56,404 bases of DNA from Nitrospiria bacterium (GTDB taxonomy: Bacteria; Nitrospirota; Nitrospiria; DASWJH01), in NCBI GenBank assembly GCA_036397255.1, contig DASWJH010000076.1, positions 1 to 56,404 on the forward strand, written 5' to 3'. Below, piece after piece: positions 18,661-27,091 of the stretch. Each line of letters opens with the position of its first letter. Within the stretch, counting starts at the first letter, position 1. A program made the position numbers and the translations under genes. The notes below the pieces were generated by a model. It ran no database searches, was not told where the DNA came from, and saw nothing but the letters and a program-made list of their open reading frames with translations.

Positions 18661-19467
18661 TTATTGAGATGATTTTATTTTTTCCTTAATTTCGTCTATT
18701 TTTTGTTCCGCCGCCTTCCGTCCCCGGTCAATTAGCAAACGGCCTTTGTGTAAATCGATTAGCGAAATTCCTTTTGCGTCCACCTCAATGACCACATTTG
18801 CGAACTGTTTTTCCATTAAAGCATTTCTCCTTGCCATGAGTGCGACAAAATGAATGGCAATTTGAAGCATATTGTCCAAACGGGCGGTTTCCATTGCATT
18901 ACAATTGACGTCCACCGCAACCACGAAAGGAGCCTTCAGAGTTTCCTTTACGGTGAGAACGGGTAATTGGCTGGTTGCTCCTCCATCCACCAGAAGGTGT
19001 CCATTGATTTCTGTTGGAGTAAAGATGACAGGAAGACTACAACTGGCTTGAACGGCCTTGGCGACCGATCCTTTGGTTAAAACCACTTTCTCACCATTTC
19101 TTAAATTGCTGGCTACCACGGCCAAGGGGATTTTGGATTGTTCAAAAACCATGTCGTTAATCATATTGCGAACAAACCGGTATATTTTTTCACTTGAAAT
19201 TAACCCACGCCGTGGGATAGTGGCTTTGACCATATCCCTCCATTTCATGGTCGTGGCCATCTTTTTCATTTCCTGCAAATCCACTACGCCAGAGGCAAAA
19301 AGGGCGGCAATAATACTTCCGGCGCTGGTTCCTGCAATGGCTCCTACTCTAATCCCTTCTTGTTCCAGAACTTCCAGCACGCCGATTTGAGCCAGGCACC
19401 GAGCGGCTCCCCCGCCGAGGGCCAGACCCACAGAAAGATATGAGTTTTGGGTCCCTGTTTTTAACAT
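18661..19467 (-). CDS. patatin-like phospholipase
   Basis: Lipid acyl hydrolase with a Ser-Asp dyad. From the ATG at 19467, the oxyanion loop GGGAAR lies near 18-23, the nucleophile GTSAG has Ser48, and the catalytic Asp161 is in DGGATSQLPV. Length is 268 aa; this is the small bacterial RssA/YlbK-like type. The frame extends to a TTG at 19482, but the ATG at 19467 is directly preceded by GGAGAAGG, so I chose it. No signal peptide, so cytoplasmic or peripheral. Part of the gdh-CDF-patatin-speB-aminotransferase string. Confidence 0.88.
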   Translation of the reverse strand: MLKTGTQNSYLSVGLALGGGAARCLAQIGVLEVLEQEGIRVGAIAGTSAGSIIAALFASGVVDLQEMKKMATTMKWRDMVKATIPRRGLISSEKIYRFVRNMINDMVFEQSKIPLAVVASNLRNGEKVVLTKGSVAKAVQASCSLPVIFTPTEINGHLLVDGGATSQLPVLTVKETLKAPFVVAVDVNCNAMETARLDNMLQIAIHFVALMARRNALMEKQFANVVIEVDAKGISLIDLHKGRLLIDRGRKAAEQKIDEIKEKIKSSQ

Positions 19468-19554
19468 TACACCTTCTCCCAAAATTGTCCAGGAGAAGCC
19501 TTTAATTTTGCGGTAGGACCCGATGGGGATTCAAGTCGCTTATGCAAAATTTTC

Positions 19555-20514
19555 TTACTGGGTTTGGGGTTCATTGATTTCAAACTGAATGGCGGTATGG
19601 CCAATTTTAAATTCCTGACAGAGGAGAAGATTGATTTTTTTTAGTAGATTCCTCGTCTCACTGAGATGAACATCCTGTGTGGCCACATGAGCGCTTAGAG
19701 CATACATACCCGAGGTAAGGGTCCACACATGAACGTCATGGACATCATAAACACCCTCTATTTCTTGCACGCTGTCAATTAACCCTTTAATGTTCAGTTC
19801 TTTTGGGGTGGCTTCTAAAAGAATGTGAACAGAATCATTCATTAGCCGAATGGACCAAACCAAAATGATCACACAGATCATAATACTCAATAGGGGGTCT
19901 ACCTGAACCCACCCTTTGTAATATATAATGATGGCGCCTATCACCACGGCGACAGAAGAAAAGGTATCACCAATAATATGTAGAAAGGCCGATCGGACAT
20001 TGAGACTTCCATTAAATGAACCACTTAGAATTACTGCGGTCAAAATATTAACCATCAGGCCCAAAAGAGCAATGAAAAACATGGGGAGGCTTTCGATGGT
20101 TTGGGGGTTGAGAAACCGATAGTAAGCATGATAGGAAATCCAGCCGGTGATTAGAAAAAGGGTTATCCCATTGAAAAGGGCCGCTAGAATTTCAAGACGA
20201 TAAAAACCGAAGGTTTTTTGTTCCGTAGGAGGACGATTGGTATACACCAATGCCATCAGGCTCACTCCCAACGCCAAAAAGTGGGTCAACATATGGCCCG
20301 CATCACTCAAAAGGGCCAGACTGTTGGTCAGAAAACCTCCTACAAACTCAACGACCATGGTGACGCCGGTTAAGATACAGGCCAGGAGTAATCTCTTTTG
20401 TTCTCCCTGTCTGGAGGGATGAAGGTAGGTTAAGGGAAAGGTGTCATGTTCGTGGGGATGCCCTAAATCAGCATCGCAGTGGTGTTGATGGGGATGAAAG
20501 GTGTCCATTACCAT
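19555..20514 (-). CDS. cation diffusion facilitator (CzcD/ZitB-like) metal exporter
   Basis: Proton-coupled efflux of Zn, Co, Cd or similar ions across the inner membrane. Six membrane segments follow a cytoplasmic N-terminus rich in histidine (HPHQHH ... HPHEH). The paired metal-site motifs are SDAGHMLTH in helix II and HIIGDTFSS in helix V. The C-terminal domain (about 240-319) is the cytoplasmic dimer domain. The frame opens further upstream (20571), overlapping gdh. The ATG at 20514, 11 bp after the gdh stop, gives 319 aa and fits translational coupling. Function by family is strong; metal specificity is unknown. Confidence 0.88.
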   Translation of the reverse strand: MVMDTFHPHQHHCDADLGHPHEHDTFPLTYLHPSRQGEQKRLLLACILTGVTMVVEFVGGFLTNSLALLSDAGHMLTHFLALGVSLMALVYTNRPPTEQKTFGFYRLEILAALFNGITLFLITGWISYHAYYRFLNPQTIESLPMFFIALLGLMVNILTAVILSGSFNGSLNVRSAFLHIIGDTFSSVAVVIGAIIIYYKGWVQVDPLLSIMICVIILVWSIRLMNDSVHILLEATPKELNIKGLIDSVQEIEGVYDVHDVHVWTLTSGMYALSAHVATQDVHLSETRNLLKKINLLLCQEFKIGHTAIQFEINEPQTQ

Positions 20515-20524
20515 ATCATGGTGT

Positions 20525-21790
20525 TTAGGGATAAAGCCCCCTGGCGATGTGAGCCTTAGCAATTTTATCAATACCTTGCATCAAAGCTCCCATTCGTATA
20601 CTCACTTTATTGGCCGTTGCACAGGCAAGAACCTGGTGAAAGGCTGTTGAAATTATTTCGTGGAGTTTTTTGTTAATCTCTTTTTCATTCCAGAAATAAT
20701 TTTGCAAATCTTGTATCCATTCAAAATAAGAAACCGTGACGCCTCCGGCATTGGCCAGAATATCCGGAATAATAAAGACTCCTTTGTCCGTTAGAATATG
20801 ATCCGCTTCTAAAGTGGTGGGGCCGTTTGCACCTTCTGCGAGAACCTTGCAGCGGATATTTTTTGCATTAAGGCCGGTGATTTGCTCGGAAAGGGCAGAG
20901 GGGATCAGAACAGTGCAATCTAAGGTTAGCAATTCTTCGTTTTTGATTCTCTCGGAATTAGGAAATCCTTCAAGCGTTTGGTGCAAGGCCTTGTATTGTA
21001 TTACTTGTTCAATGTTCAAACCCTTAGGGTTATAAATTCCTCCTTTAGAATCACTCACCGAAATGACTTTTACTTCCCGTTTTTGAAGGAGCCGGGCGGC
21101 ATTGGTCCCTACATTTCCAAAGCCCTGAATCACCGCAGTGGATTGAGCGGGAGAAATGTTGAGATGCTCTAAAGCTTCTAAAACCGTGTAAACAACGCCC
21201 CGTCCGGTGGCTTCTTCCCTTCCCTTAGATCCCCCAATGACAATGGGTTTCCCGGTCACTACGCCCGGAACAGCAAATCCCTTTTGCTGGCTGTAGGTAT
21301 CCATCATCCAACCCATGATTTGTTCATTGGTTCCTACGTCGGGGGCAGGAATATCACGGTCCGGTCCTATCCATAAAACGATTTCAGAAGTATAACGCCG
21401 TGTTAAACGTTGAAGTTCGTTTTGGGATAATTCCTTTGGATTACAATTCACTCCCCCTTTTGCCCCTCCATAGGGAAGGCCCACAAGGGCACATTTCCAA
21501 GTCATCCACATGGCCAAGGCAGCGATTTCACCTAAGTTAACCTCCGGATGAAAACGGATTCCTCCCTTCGAAGGACCTAAGGAGCTGTCATGTTGAACTC
21601 GGTAACCCTGAAAAACATGAACGCCTCCGTGGTCCATTCTGACCGGGACACTGACCACTAAGGAGCGTTGGGGGGTTTTAAAACGTTCTCTGAGATTGGG
21701 GTCTAGTTTTAAGTGTTCAGCTGCCTCTTCAAATTGGGCAACAGCCATCCTATAGGTGGGTGTTTGGAATTCATTGAAAGGTTTTTGCAT
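20525..21790 (-). CDS. gdhA: glutamate dehydrogenase (Glu/Leu/Phe/Val dehydrogenase family)
   Basis: Interconverts glutamate with 2-oxoglutarate and ammonia, cytoplasmic. Length 421 aa, hexameric bacterial/archaeal type. The substrate-binding GGAKGGVNCNP with its catalytic lysine, the Rossmann motif GFGNVGTNAA, and the conserved block LAEGANGPTT are present. It is the promoter-proximal gene of a same-strand group (CDF, patatin, agmatinase, aminotransferase), so it could recycle the glutamate produced by the aminotransferase. Promoter is not clear: a TATAAA-like box lies close upstream, but the -35 is poor. Confidence 0.93.
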   Translation of the reverse strand: MQKPFNEFQTPTYRMAVAQFEEAAEHLKLDPNLRERFKTPQRSLVVSVPVRMDHGGVHVFQGYRVQHDSSLGPSKGGIRFHPEVNLGEIAALAMWMTWKCALVGLPYGGAKGGVNCNPKELSQNELQRLTRRYTSEIVLWIGPDRDIPAPDVGTNEQIMGWMMDTYSQQKGFAVPGVVTGKPIVIGGSKGREEATGRGVVYTVLEALEHLNISPAQSTAVIQGFGNVGTNAARLLQKREVKVISVSDSKGGIYNPKGLNIEQVIQYKALHQTLEGFPNSERIKNEELLTLDCTVLIPSALSEQITGLNAKNIRCKVLAEGANGPTTLEADHILTDKGVFIIPDILANAGGVTVSYFEWIQDLQNYFWNEKEINKKLHEIISTAFHQVLACATANKVSIRMGALMQGIDKIAKAHIARGLYP

Positions 21791-21872
21791 TTTTAGCTCG
21801 AAATTTGACTCTTTATAAAATTAGCCTTGGAAGGACTCAGCGTTTTTCCCGGAAAAACCTTGAAAAACCTAA

Positions 21873-21900
21873 GACCGTCATTCCCGCGCAAGCGGGAATC
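21873..21900. repeat. short interspersed palindromic repeat
   Basis: GTCATTCCCGCGCAAGCGGGAATC carries an inverted repeat (ATTCCCGC / GCGGGAAT). Its reverse complement matches the ends of the repeats at 5-61 and 103-157 (GATTCCCGC ... GGGAATGACGG). It may be the minimal unit of the same family. Confidence 0.65.
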
Positions 21901-22255
21901 AAGAGGTTTTAAAAAAAACCTGAAAGGACTCGGGTAGAAAATTAATGGCGATTTACAGGTTTAGAAATAAAGAATTGTTTCAGTCATTTATGGCTTTTTT
22001 GGCAATCTTGAGTATACCATATAAAGGGCTAAAAACAAGGTTTGAGACCCTTCTAAAGGGGTGTACTTGGGTGCCCATGGGTTTCTTTTTTGGCAGGACT
22101 TCGGTTGACTGACTATGGAAGATAAAAGCCGGTATATTTTTTTTTCAACTTTCACCTACGAGTCCTGAAAAAAATATGACATCAGAATTGATTATTACGG
22201 AAAGAAACTAGCGGGTCCGCCACCAATTAGTGGAAAAATCTATAAATCTACTCTC
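21901..22255. other. intergenic region between gdhA and trmL
   Basis: About 355 bp after the repeat at 21873-21900. AT-rich. I see no gene, no RNA and no strong promoter; scattered TATA-like words only. Confidence 0.35.
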
Positions 22256-22720
22256 TTACTGCCCTCCTGTAAATCCATGCTGACGCCATGCTTCATAGCT
22301 TATAATAGCAACCGCATTGGATAGATTTAAGGTGCGACTAGCAGGCTGCATCGGAATTCTTATGCAATTACTTGGATCTAGGCTCTGAAGCACAGGGGGT
22401 GGCAATCCCGAGGTTTCAGAACCAAAGAGCAACACATCACCGTGCTTATACTCTACTTGATTAAAGTGACGGTTTCCTTTTGTAGTACACGCAAGAATCC
22501 TACACCCAGGTATACTCTGTACAAATTGCTCGTAATCGGCATGCCTGACAACATTCGTTAAATCGTGGTAATCTAAGCCTGCCCGATGAAGCTGTTTATC
22601 CTCCAGATCAAAGCCTAGGGGCTCTATCAAGTGTAAACGGCAACCGATATTAGCGGTCAATCGAATTATATTTCCGGTATTAGGAGCAATACATGGCTCA
22701 TGGAGAGCAATTTCGAACAT
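22256..22720 (-). CDS. trmL: tRNA (cytidine(34)-2'-O)-methyltransferase TrmL (SPOUT family)
   Basis: Methylates the ribose of the wobble base in leucine tRNAs using SAM. The protein starts [20 protein letters not shown], the classical TrmL N-terminus. Knot-region motifs are present: [10 protein letters not shown] and [18 protein letters not shown]. Length is 154 aa from the ATG at 22720; a TTG two codons upstream is less likely. The flanking DNA is unusually AT-rich with no close neighbours, so it is probably its own unit. Confidence 0.95.
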   Translation of the reverse strand: MFEIALHEPCIAPNTGNIIRLTANIGCRLHLIEPLGFDLEDKQLHRAGLDYHDLTNVVRHADYEQFVQSIPGCRILACTTKGNRHFNQVEYKHGDVLLFGSETSGLPPPVLQSLDPSNCIRIPMQPASRTLNLSNAVAIISYEAWRQHGFTGGQ

Positions 22721-23033
22721 CGACAAAGCTGAATCCTTTGGTGAATATTTGAGGGAATAATATATAGTACAGGATGCAATCTTTTATGAAATATTTTGAG
22801 GTTAGAAGTTTGAGGGACAAAAAGTCGATCACAAGCCCTGAAAAGCTTATTTACTGCGGGCTCACTAACTTCGTACTAAAATTTTCGCTTAATTCAGGCT
22901 CGCTTAAATCATTTATTATACGGTTTCTGGATAACACCATTATTGTACGGGTATCCAGAAAACCCAGCATTTTTAATTTACAATAGGAATCTATGCATTT
23001 TCGTATAGATTGTCAAATGAGAACCACAGGAAG
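22721..23033. other. AT-rich intergenic region upstream of trmL
   Basis: About 310 bp. A plus-strand frame of 70 aa (22774-22986) has no Shine-Dalgarno and no recognisable sequence; I do not call it. A weak hairpin (AATCTAT 22988-22994 / ATAGATT 23005-23011) lies just past the cspA terminator. Confidence 0.35.
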
Positions 23034-23069
23034 AAAAAAAGCCCCAATTTGGATATCCAGATTGAGGCT
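23034..23069 (-). terminator. intrinsic terminator of cspA
   Basis: On the minus strand AGCCTCAAT ... ATTGGGGCT form the outer stem and TGGATATCCA the inner part, followed by a run of about seven T residues. It starts 28 bp after the cspA stop codon. Confidence 0.82.
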
Positions 23070-23096
23070 CAATCTTACTAAATTATAAAACTTTAA

Positions 23097-23297
23097 TTAT
23101 AATTTAGAAACCTTTACCGCCTGTGGACCTTTCGGACCATCTGTGACCTCAAATTCGACTCCCTGTCCCTCATCGAGAGACTTGAAGCCATCACCCTGGA
23201 TTTCTGAAAAGTGCACAAATACGTCATTACCACTCTCCTGGGAAATAAAACCATATCCCTTACTAGCGTTAAACCACTTGACATTACCTTTTGCCAT
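23097..23297 (-). CDS. cspA: cold-shock protein, CspA family
   Basis: A 66-aa single cold-shock domain that binds single-stranded RNA/DNA. RNP1 is KGYGFI (13-18) and RNP2 is VFVHFS (26-31). The start is preceded by a perfect AGGAGGTGA. Family members act as RNA chaperones and are induced by cold, or are constitutive, so the exact role cannot be read. It has its own promoter (23440-23469), a leader of about 135 nt with a terminator-like hairpin (23352-23391), and a terminator at 23034-23069. Confidence 0.97.
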   Translation of the reverse strand: MAKGNVKWFNASKGYGFISQESGNDVFVHFSEIQGDGFKSLDEGQGVEFEVTDGPKGPQAVKVSKL

Positions 23298-23351
23298 CTA
23301 GTTGTTCACCTCCTTTCATCTCCTGTTGGACTGTGGAACTATTTAAGGCAT

Positions 23352-23391
23352 AAAAAAACCGCAGGGCCTTGTTTCTCCAAAGCAACTGCGG
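23352..23391 (-). terminator. terminator-like hairpin inside the cspA 5' leader (possible attenuator)
   Basis: On the minus strand CCGCAG ... CTGCGG (outer stem), with GCTTTG/CAAGGC as an inner stem, precedes a seven-T run. It ends 54 nt before the cspA start codon and lies inside the leader predicted from the promoter at 23440-23469. It has the form of a complete intrinsic terminator, so it could control read-through. Alternatively it only ends transcripts coming from the gene at 23769-24356. Confidence 0.7.
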
Positions 23392-23439
23392 CATGACTCT
23401 CACTCATTCCTTACAGATTTTCCCTAACAAAGCGGGAGA

Positions 23440-23469
23440 ATTATGTCATCTTACCAAGTGGTCTGTCAA
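23440..23469 (-). promoter_or_regulatory. cspA promoter
   Basis: On the minus strand TTGACA (23464-23469), 18-bp spacer, CATAAT (23440-23445, 5 of 6 matches). The start would be near 23433, giving a leader of about 135 nt before the cspA ATG, similar in scale to the long leaders of E. coli cold-shock mRNAs. Confidence 0.8.
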
Positions 23470-23768
23470 GGTATTTTCCAATAATTCATGGTCTGAAGCC
23501 TTTTACTTGGAGGTGGAATCCATTTCGTAATCATGTTACGAGGTGCGTATTTACATTTGAAATATGCACTTTTTTCACTTACCCGATAAATGCAGCTTTC
23601 AGGAAGGGAGAGTTGAAGACTCCACCTAGAAAAACCCAGGGAGGCAAAGCTCTAAATAAAAGATTATCGAGGGTGATCTACCCTGCAACCCAATCCCTTC
23701 AGTCTCGCCCCTGTGCTCCAAAAAAAAACCTTATGTCATAGGATTTAAAATCGGTGCTTCCCTAGGTT
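23470..23768. other. intergenic region between the secreted-protein gene and cspA promoter
   Basis: About 300 bp between the stop of the gene at 23769 and the cspA promoter. I see no gene or RNA, and no terminator closer to the upstream gene than 23391. Confidence 0.35.
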
Positions 23769-24356
23769 TCAGAACATCTTATTGGGATCTTGATAAATCA
23801 TAAGATGTGCATACGGAGTATCTTCCCACATGATATAGGTACCCCCATTGTTTGGAAGCGTTGGAAGCTTAACTGTTTTTTTGTCAAAGGGCCAAAAAAC
23901 CATCCAATGGGGTGGCTCCTCCACTGCTTTCGCTCCTGGTTCCTTCTTATTAAGAATCTTTCCATCTTTTTCAAAATGCCACCCTCCCTTAGCCATATAA
24001 GAAATTCCCGGGATCGAGTTGGTCGGTTTCGGAGCACCGCTGGACAAATCACTGACCCACTGCCAAGATGCCGGGTCGGCACAGATCGGGTCAGGCTCTG
24101 GCAGGCCAGAAAGGTCCGGTAGGCACGTAAATCCGTTGGTCCCCTTCTTGACTTCCATGAGTTTCCCATCTTCTCCGGAGACCATAATGGTTGCATCCTT
24201 TGAAATCTGGACAGGGGCAGCACTCAGGGCAAGCTTTATCAGTTCTTCCTTGGACATGCTCTTGATGCGGTTTTCGTTCTTCGTTCCTGCGAATGACAAA
24301 AGAGCAATACTTAAGGCTGATACTGCGAAACAAAGGGAAATTGTATACCGTTTCAT
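23769..24356 (-). CDS. secreted protein of unknown function
   Basis: A 195-aa protein with a Sec signal peptide (MKRYTISLCFAVSALSIALLSFA). The mature part holds a block that I recognise only as a conserved theme of hypothetical secreted proteins: KDATIMV, GTNGFTCLPD, DPICADPASW, GISYMAKGGW and PPHWMVFWPF. The two cysteines (GFTC and PIC) could form a disulfide. There is no CxxCH, so it is not a c-type cytochrome. The ATG at 24356 follows AGGAGG at six nt; a second ATG six bp upstream overlaps that site and is unlikely. Own promoter at 24474-24503. Confidence 0.75.
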   Translation of the reverse strand: MKRYTISLCFAVSALSIALLSFAGTKNENRIKSMSKEELIKLALSAAPVQISKDATIMVSGEDGKLMEVKKGTNGFTCLPDLSGLPEPDPICADPASWQWVSDLSSGAPKPTNSIPGISYMAKGGWHFEKDGKILNKKEPGAKAVEEPPHWMVFWPFDKKTVKLPTLPNNGGTYIMWEDTPYAHLMIYQDPNKMF

Positions 24357-24473
24357 GACCATCCTCCTATTTGAAAGTAATCTCTAAGTTTTTAGTTTGA
24401 AAAACCCGAATAGAACCGATAAACAGGGTTCGAGTTTAATTTTTCTAAAAAAAACTCCCAATGAGAAGCGGTT

Positions 24474-24503
24474 AAAATATCTCCATTGCTACAATTTTGT
24501 CAA
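24474..24503 (-). promoter_or_regulatory. promoter of the secreted-protein gene
   Basis: On the minus strand TTGACA (24498-24503), 18-bp spacer, TATTTT (24474-24479, 4 of 6). The leader would be about 110 nt. The rest of the intergenic stretch to 24832 holds nothing I recognise. Confidence 0.6.
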
Positions 24504-24832
24504 GAAGTCTGCGGTGACACCGTTTTTACTGATATCTCCTATTGGTGACATTTCTGGTTTGATAAACCCTGTTATCCAATAGGGCCCCGAAAATACTAAG
24601 TGTAGATCCCAGAAAGAGTCAATCCATTGGATGAAAAGATTAGGTTTATGTTTGTTAAAAGGTAATCGGTTACCAGAAAATATGTTTTATTGAAAGGCTA
24701 GACTCAGAAATCTCGCCTTCAGGAAGTACCCCACTTTTTCCCAATATTGTTGGGTAGTGAAAGCCTTTTTTCTATACCCCTATGAGTTTTGTGGAGGTTT
24801 TTGGGCTTTAGAAATAAATTTTAGAAATTATT
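24504..24832. other. intergenic region after the ferredoxin-reductase-like gene
   Basis: About 330 bp; no gene, RNA or clear terminator seen. A 66-aa plus-strand frame that overlaps the end of the reductase gene has no support. Confidence 0.35.
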
Positions 24833-25537
24833 TTAAACTGATTGTTCAAAATGAATATGGTCTACCGAGAGGCCCAAATCGGTTAGTATGGTTCTCACCT
24901 CTTTTACCATTTTGGGTAGGCCGCAAATATAGGCTTCTTTGTCTTCTGGAAGCTTGATACACTCCATTAGTTTTTCCTGAACATACCCTACCTCTCCTTG
25001 CCAATTTTTGGGCTTGCTCACCACTGGGATGAAATGAAAATTGGGATGATGTTTTTGAAGTTCTTCAAACTCATGATGATAGAGGATTTCATTTTCATGC
25101 CTGACACCAAAAAATAGCCATACCTCCTTTTTAAAGCTTTTTTGAAAAAGAGAGAAAATCATACTTCGAATCGGGGCAATTCCTGTTCCGGTTGCAGCAA
25201 AAAGGAGGTCAGATGATCCAGGGTTTTTTAATGTAAAACGGCCATACGGCCCTTCTAATTTTATTGTTTCCCCTCCCGAAATCTCATGAAAAAATTCTGA
25301 AACCCTTCCCCCATGGGTCCGTTTCATGCAGAACTCCACATAACCGGTATTGACAGGAGAGGATGCGATCGAAAGGGGTACCCGAATTTCCCCATCTCCA
25401 TTGGGAATGTAAAGATTCATAAACTGCCCTGCCTGAAAGGTAAAGTTTTTTTCTTCTGAAATTTTAAGGAAAAAATTTCTTACGGAGGGGGTCAATTCTG
25501 AAATATGATCAAAAGTGGCTTTCAAGATTTTGGCCAT
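24833..25537 (-). CDS. FAD/NAD(P)-binding oxidoreductase (ferredoxin-NADP reductase superfamily)
   Basis: A 234-aa flavoprotein reductase: FAD domain with the RVPLSIASS motif (about 54-62; RxxS variant of RxYS), phosphate-binding loop GETIKLEGPYG, then the NAD(P) domain with GTGIAPIRSMI (about 117-127) and terminal block CGLPKMV (about 204-210). There is no 2Fe-2S domain attached, so it needs a separate partner, for example a ferredoxin or heme protein. Partner unknown. Divergent from the siroheme gene, with a candidate promoter at 25576-25605. Confidence 0.85.
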   Translation of the reverse strand: MAKILKATFDHISELTPSVRNFFLKISEEKNFTFQAGQFMNLYIPNGDGEIRVPLSIASSPVNTGYVEFCMKRTHGGRVSEFFHEISGGETIKLEGPYGRFTLKNPGSSDLLFAATGTGIAPIRSMIFSLFQKSFKKEVWLFFGVRHENEILYHHEFEELQKHHPNFHFIPVVSKPKNWQGEVGYVQEKLMECIKLPEDKEAYICGLPKMVKEVRTILTDLGLSVDHIHFEQSV

Positions 25538-25575
25538 GGATACTTTAACTCGCGGAAAGGGGGCTCAGAAAAAAC

Positions 25576-25605
25576 ACTATACAATAGTCTTGTTTGCCCA
25601 GGCAA
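25576..25605 (-). promoter_or_regulatory. candidate promoter of the ferredoxin-reductase-like gene
   Basis: On the minus strand TTGCCT (25600-25605), 18-bp spacer, TATAGT (25576-25581, 5 of 6). Predicted leader of about 30 nt. Weaker -35 than the others. Confidence 0.5.
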
Positions 25606-25662
25606 CCCTTCCCCATTCCCCTAAAAATATGCTAGCATGATGGAAAATTTCGTTAGAAAATC

Positions 25663-26307
25663 ATGTTGACCACATTTCCAATTCATATCAATCTCCAGAA
25701 TCGGCAATGCCTGATTATTGGAGGAGGGGCAATCGCGGTTCGCCGGGCCCGCCAGCTCCTAACCGCAGGAGCAAGAATCTCTTTAGTCCATCCACGGAGG
25801 CCCGCGGCCTTGAAGGTTCCCATTCAAAATGGGTTAATCCGGTTTTATCCCCGCTCTTTTAGATCGGGGGATACCCGGGGAATGATTTTGGTGATGAATA
25901 CCTTCAATTCAAAACCCAAATTTTCCCGAGCCCTTTTCAATTTGGCATTGAGGAGGGGTTTTTTACTGAATTCCCATGACCAACCCCAATTCTCAACCTT
26001 TATCATGCCTGCTCTTATACAAAGAGGGAGCCTTCAAATTGGGATTTCATCCAGCGGCATGAGTCCGTCACTTTCGAAGCGCTTAAAGGAGGATTTGGAA
26101 AAGATGTTTGATCATGAGTTTGACCAATTTTTCCAATGGGTTGCTAGCAGTAGATTGAAGATTATTAAGAACCATTCTTTTAAGAGAAACCGGTATCCCG
26201 GTATTCAGGAGCTTATTCAGGGTTTTAAAGTATCAGGGAAAATTCAGTATCCCAAAGGGTGGGAAAAAAAGGTCCTGCCCAATTTATTGAAGGGGCCCAA
26301 TCATTGA
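25663..26307 (+). CDS. precorrin-2 dehydrogenase / sirohydrochlorin ferrochelatase (CysG N-terminal / Met8 type)
   Basis: A 214-aa protein that oxidises precorrin-2 with NAD and may insert iron to form siroheme, the cofactor of nitrite and sulfite reductases. The NAD motif GGGAIAVRRA (21-30) is intact. The motif SPSLSKRLKEDLE (about 137-149) is typical. It lacks the C-terminal SAM-dependent uroporphyrinogen methyltransferase half found in full CysG, so that activity must be encoded elsewhere. It is followed after 13 bp by a small thiamine-binding protein gene. Confidence 0.9.
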   Translation: MLTTFPIHINLQNRQCLIIGGGAIAVRRARQLLTAGARISLVHPRRPAALKVPIQNGLIRFYPRSFRSGDTRGMILVMNTFNSKPKFSRALFNLALRRGFLLNSHDQPQFSTFIMPALIQRGSLQIGISSSGMSPSLSKRLKEDLEKMFDHEFDQFFQWVASSRLKIIKNHSFKRNRYPGIQELIQGFKVSGKIQYPKGWEKKVLPNLLKGPNH

Positions 26308-26320
26308 GGGGAGGTGTTTT

Positions 26321-26629
26321 GTGGTACTTTTAGAGTTTAGTATGTCCCCGTTAACAAAGGGGGAAAGTGTCAGTTCCTATGTTTCTCGGTCGTTGGAAAT
26401 CATAGATCAAAGCGGTTTGGATTACCGGTTAAATCCCATGGGTACAGTCATTGAAGGGGAATGGGAGGAGGTGTTTGCGGTGGTTCAAGCGTGTTTTGAA
26501 CGGATGAGTCAAGACTGTGACCGGATTTCTACCGTGATCAAGGTGGATTATCGTAAAGGAGCGAAGGGGCGTCTCATTTCCAAAATGGAGAGTGTTGAAA
26601 AAACGCTGGGAAAAAACTTAAAAAAATAA
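26321..26629 (+). CDS. MTH1187/YqgV family thiamine-binding protein
   Basis: A 102-aa ferredoxin-like-fold protein of the DUF77 / MTH1187 family, some members of which bind thiamine or HMP. Marks: EFSMSPLTKGESVSSYV at the N-terminus, the YRLNPMGTVIEGEW block (about 39-52), and RISTVIKVDYRKG. The start is GTG at 26321, with GGGGAGG about seven nt upstream. It lies 13 bp after the siroheme gene. The link to thiamine is indirect but matches the active thiamine operon at 5834-8582. Confidence 0.88.
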   Translation: MVLLEFSMSPLTKGESVSSYVSRSLEIIDQSGLDYRLNPMGTVIEGEWEEVFAVVQACFERMSQDCDRISTVIKVDYRKGAKGRLISKMESVEKTLGKNLKK

Positions 26630-26733
26630 AGCGTAAAAAAAATGTCAGGAAGTATATTAGCACCAAATTAGTTGGATGAGATACCGGTCTTTTTCAATTG
26701 AGGTGATAATTTTTTTTTATAAAAGGAGAAAAC

Positions 26734-27087
26734 ATGGAAATTCGGAATATCATTGAAATGATGGCTTTTTCAAAAGAAAAAATGAAAAAGGTTGGGCTTT
26801 TTAGCACTCCCCGGTTTTTTTGCGATCTTTATTGTTTTGAACCTGGCCAGGAACAAAAGCCACATGTCCATGATGGGGAAGATAAAGTCTATTGCGTTCT
26901 TGAAGGAGAAGGAACATTCCGAATCGGAGGTGAGGTAAAAAACCTTTCTCAAAACATGGTCACATTAGCCCCTTCCGGAATTGAGCACGGAGTCCGAAAC
27001 GAGGGAAAAAGTAGGTTGGTTTTAATTGTCTTTATGTCCCCAAACAGTCATTTCCAGGAAGGAAAGGGCCATGGACATACCCATTAA
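26734..27087 (+). CDS. cupin-domain protein
   Basis: A 117-aa single cupin barrel. The metal ligands are in KPHVHDGEDKVYCVLEGEG (His-x-His and downstream Glu/Asp) and the second motif in SGIEHGVRN (His). Ends with a His-containing tail GHGHTH. The substrate is not known; it could be a small enzyme or sensor. SD AAAGGAG lies seven nt upstream of the ATG. Convergent with nadA, only 4 bp away. Confidence 0.82.
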   Translation: MEIRNIIEMMAFSKEKMKKVGLFSTPRFFCDLYCFEPGQEQKPHVHDGEDKVYCVLEGEGTFRIGGEVKNLSQNMVTLAPSGIEHGVRNEGKSRLVLIVFMSPNSHFQEGKGHGHTH

Positions 27088-27091
27088 GGGA

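Noticed and set aside
22774-22986. 70-aa open frame upstream of trmL
   Set aside because: No Shine-Dalgarno, no recognisable family, AT-rich intergenic DNA.
23769-24356. Cytochrome P460 or c-type cytochrome for the secreted protein
   Set aside because: No CxxCH motif is present, so covalent heme attachment of this type is excluded.
24757-24957. 66-aa plus-strand frame
   Set aside because: It overlaps the end of the ferredoxin-reductase-like gene on the other strand and has no support.
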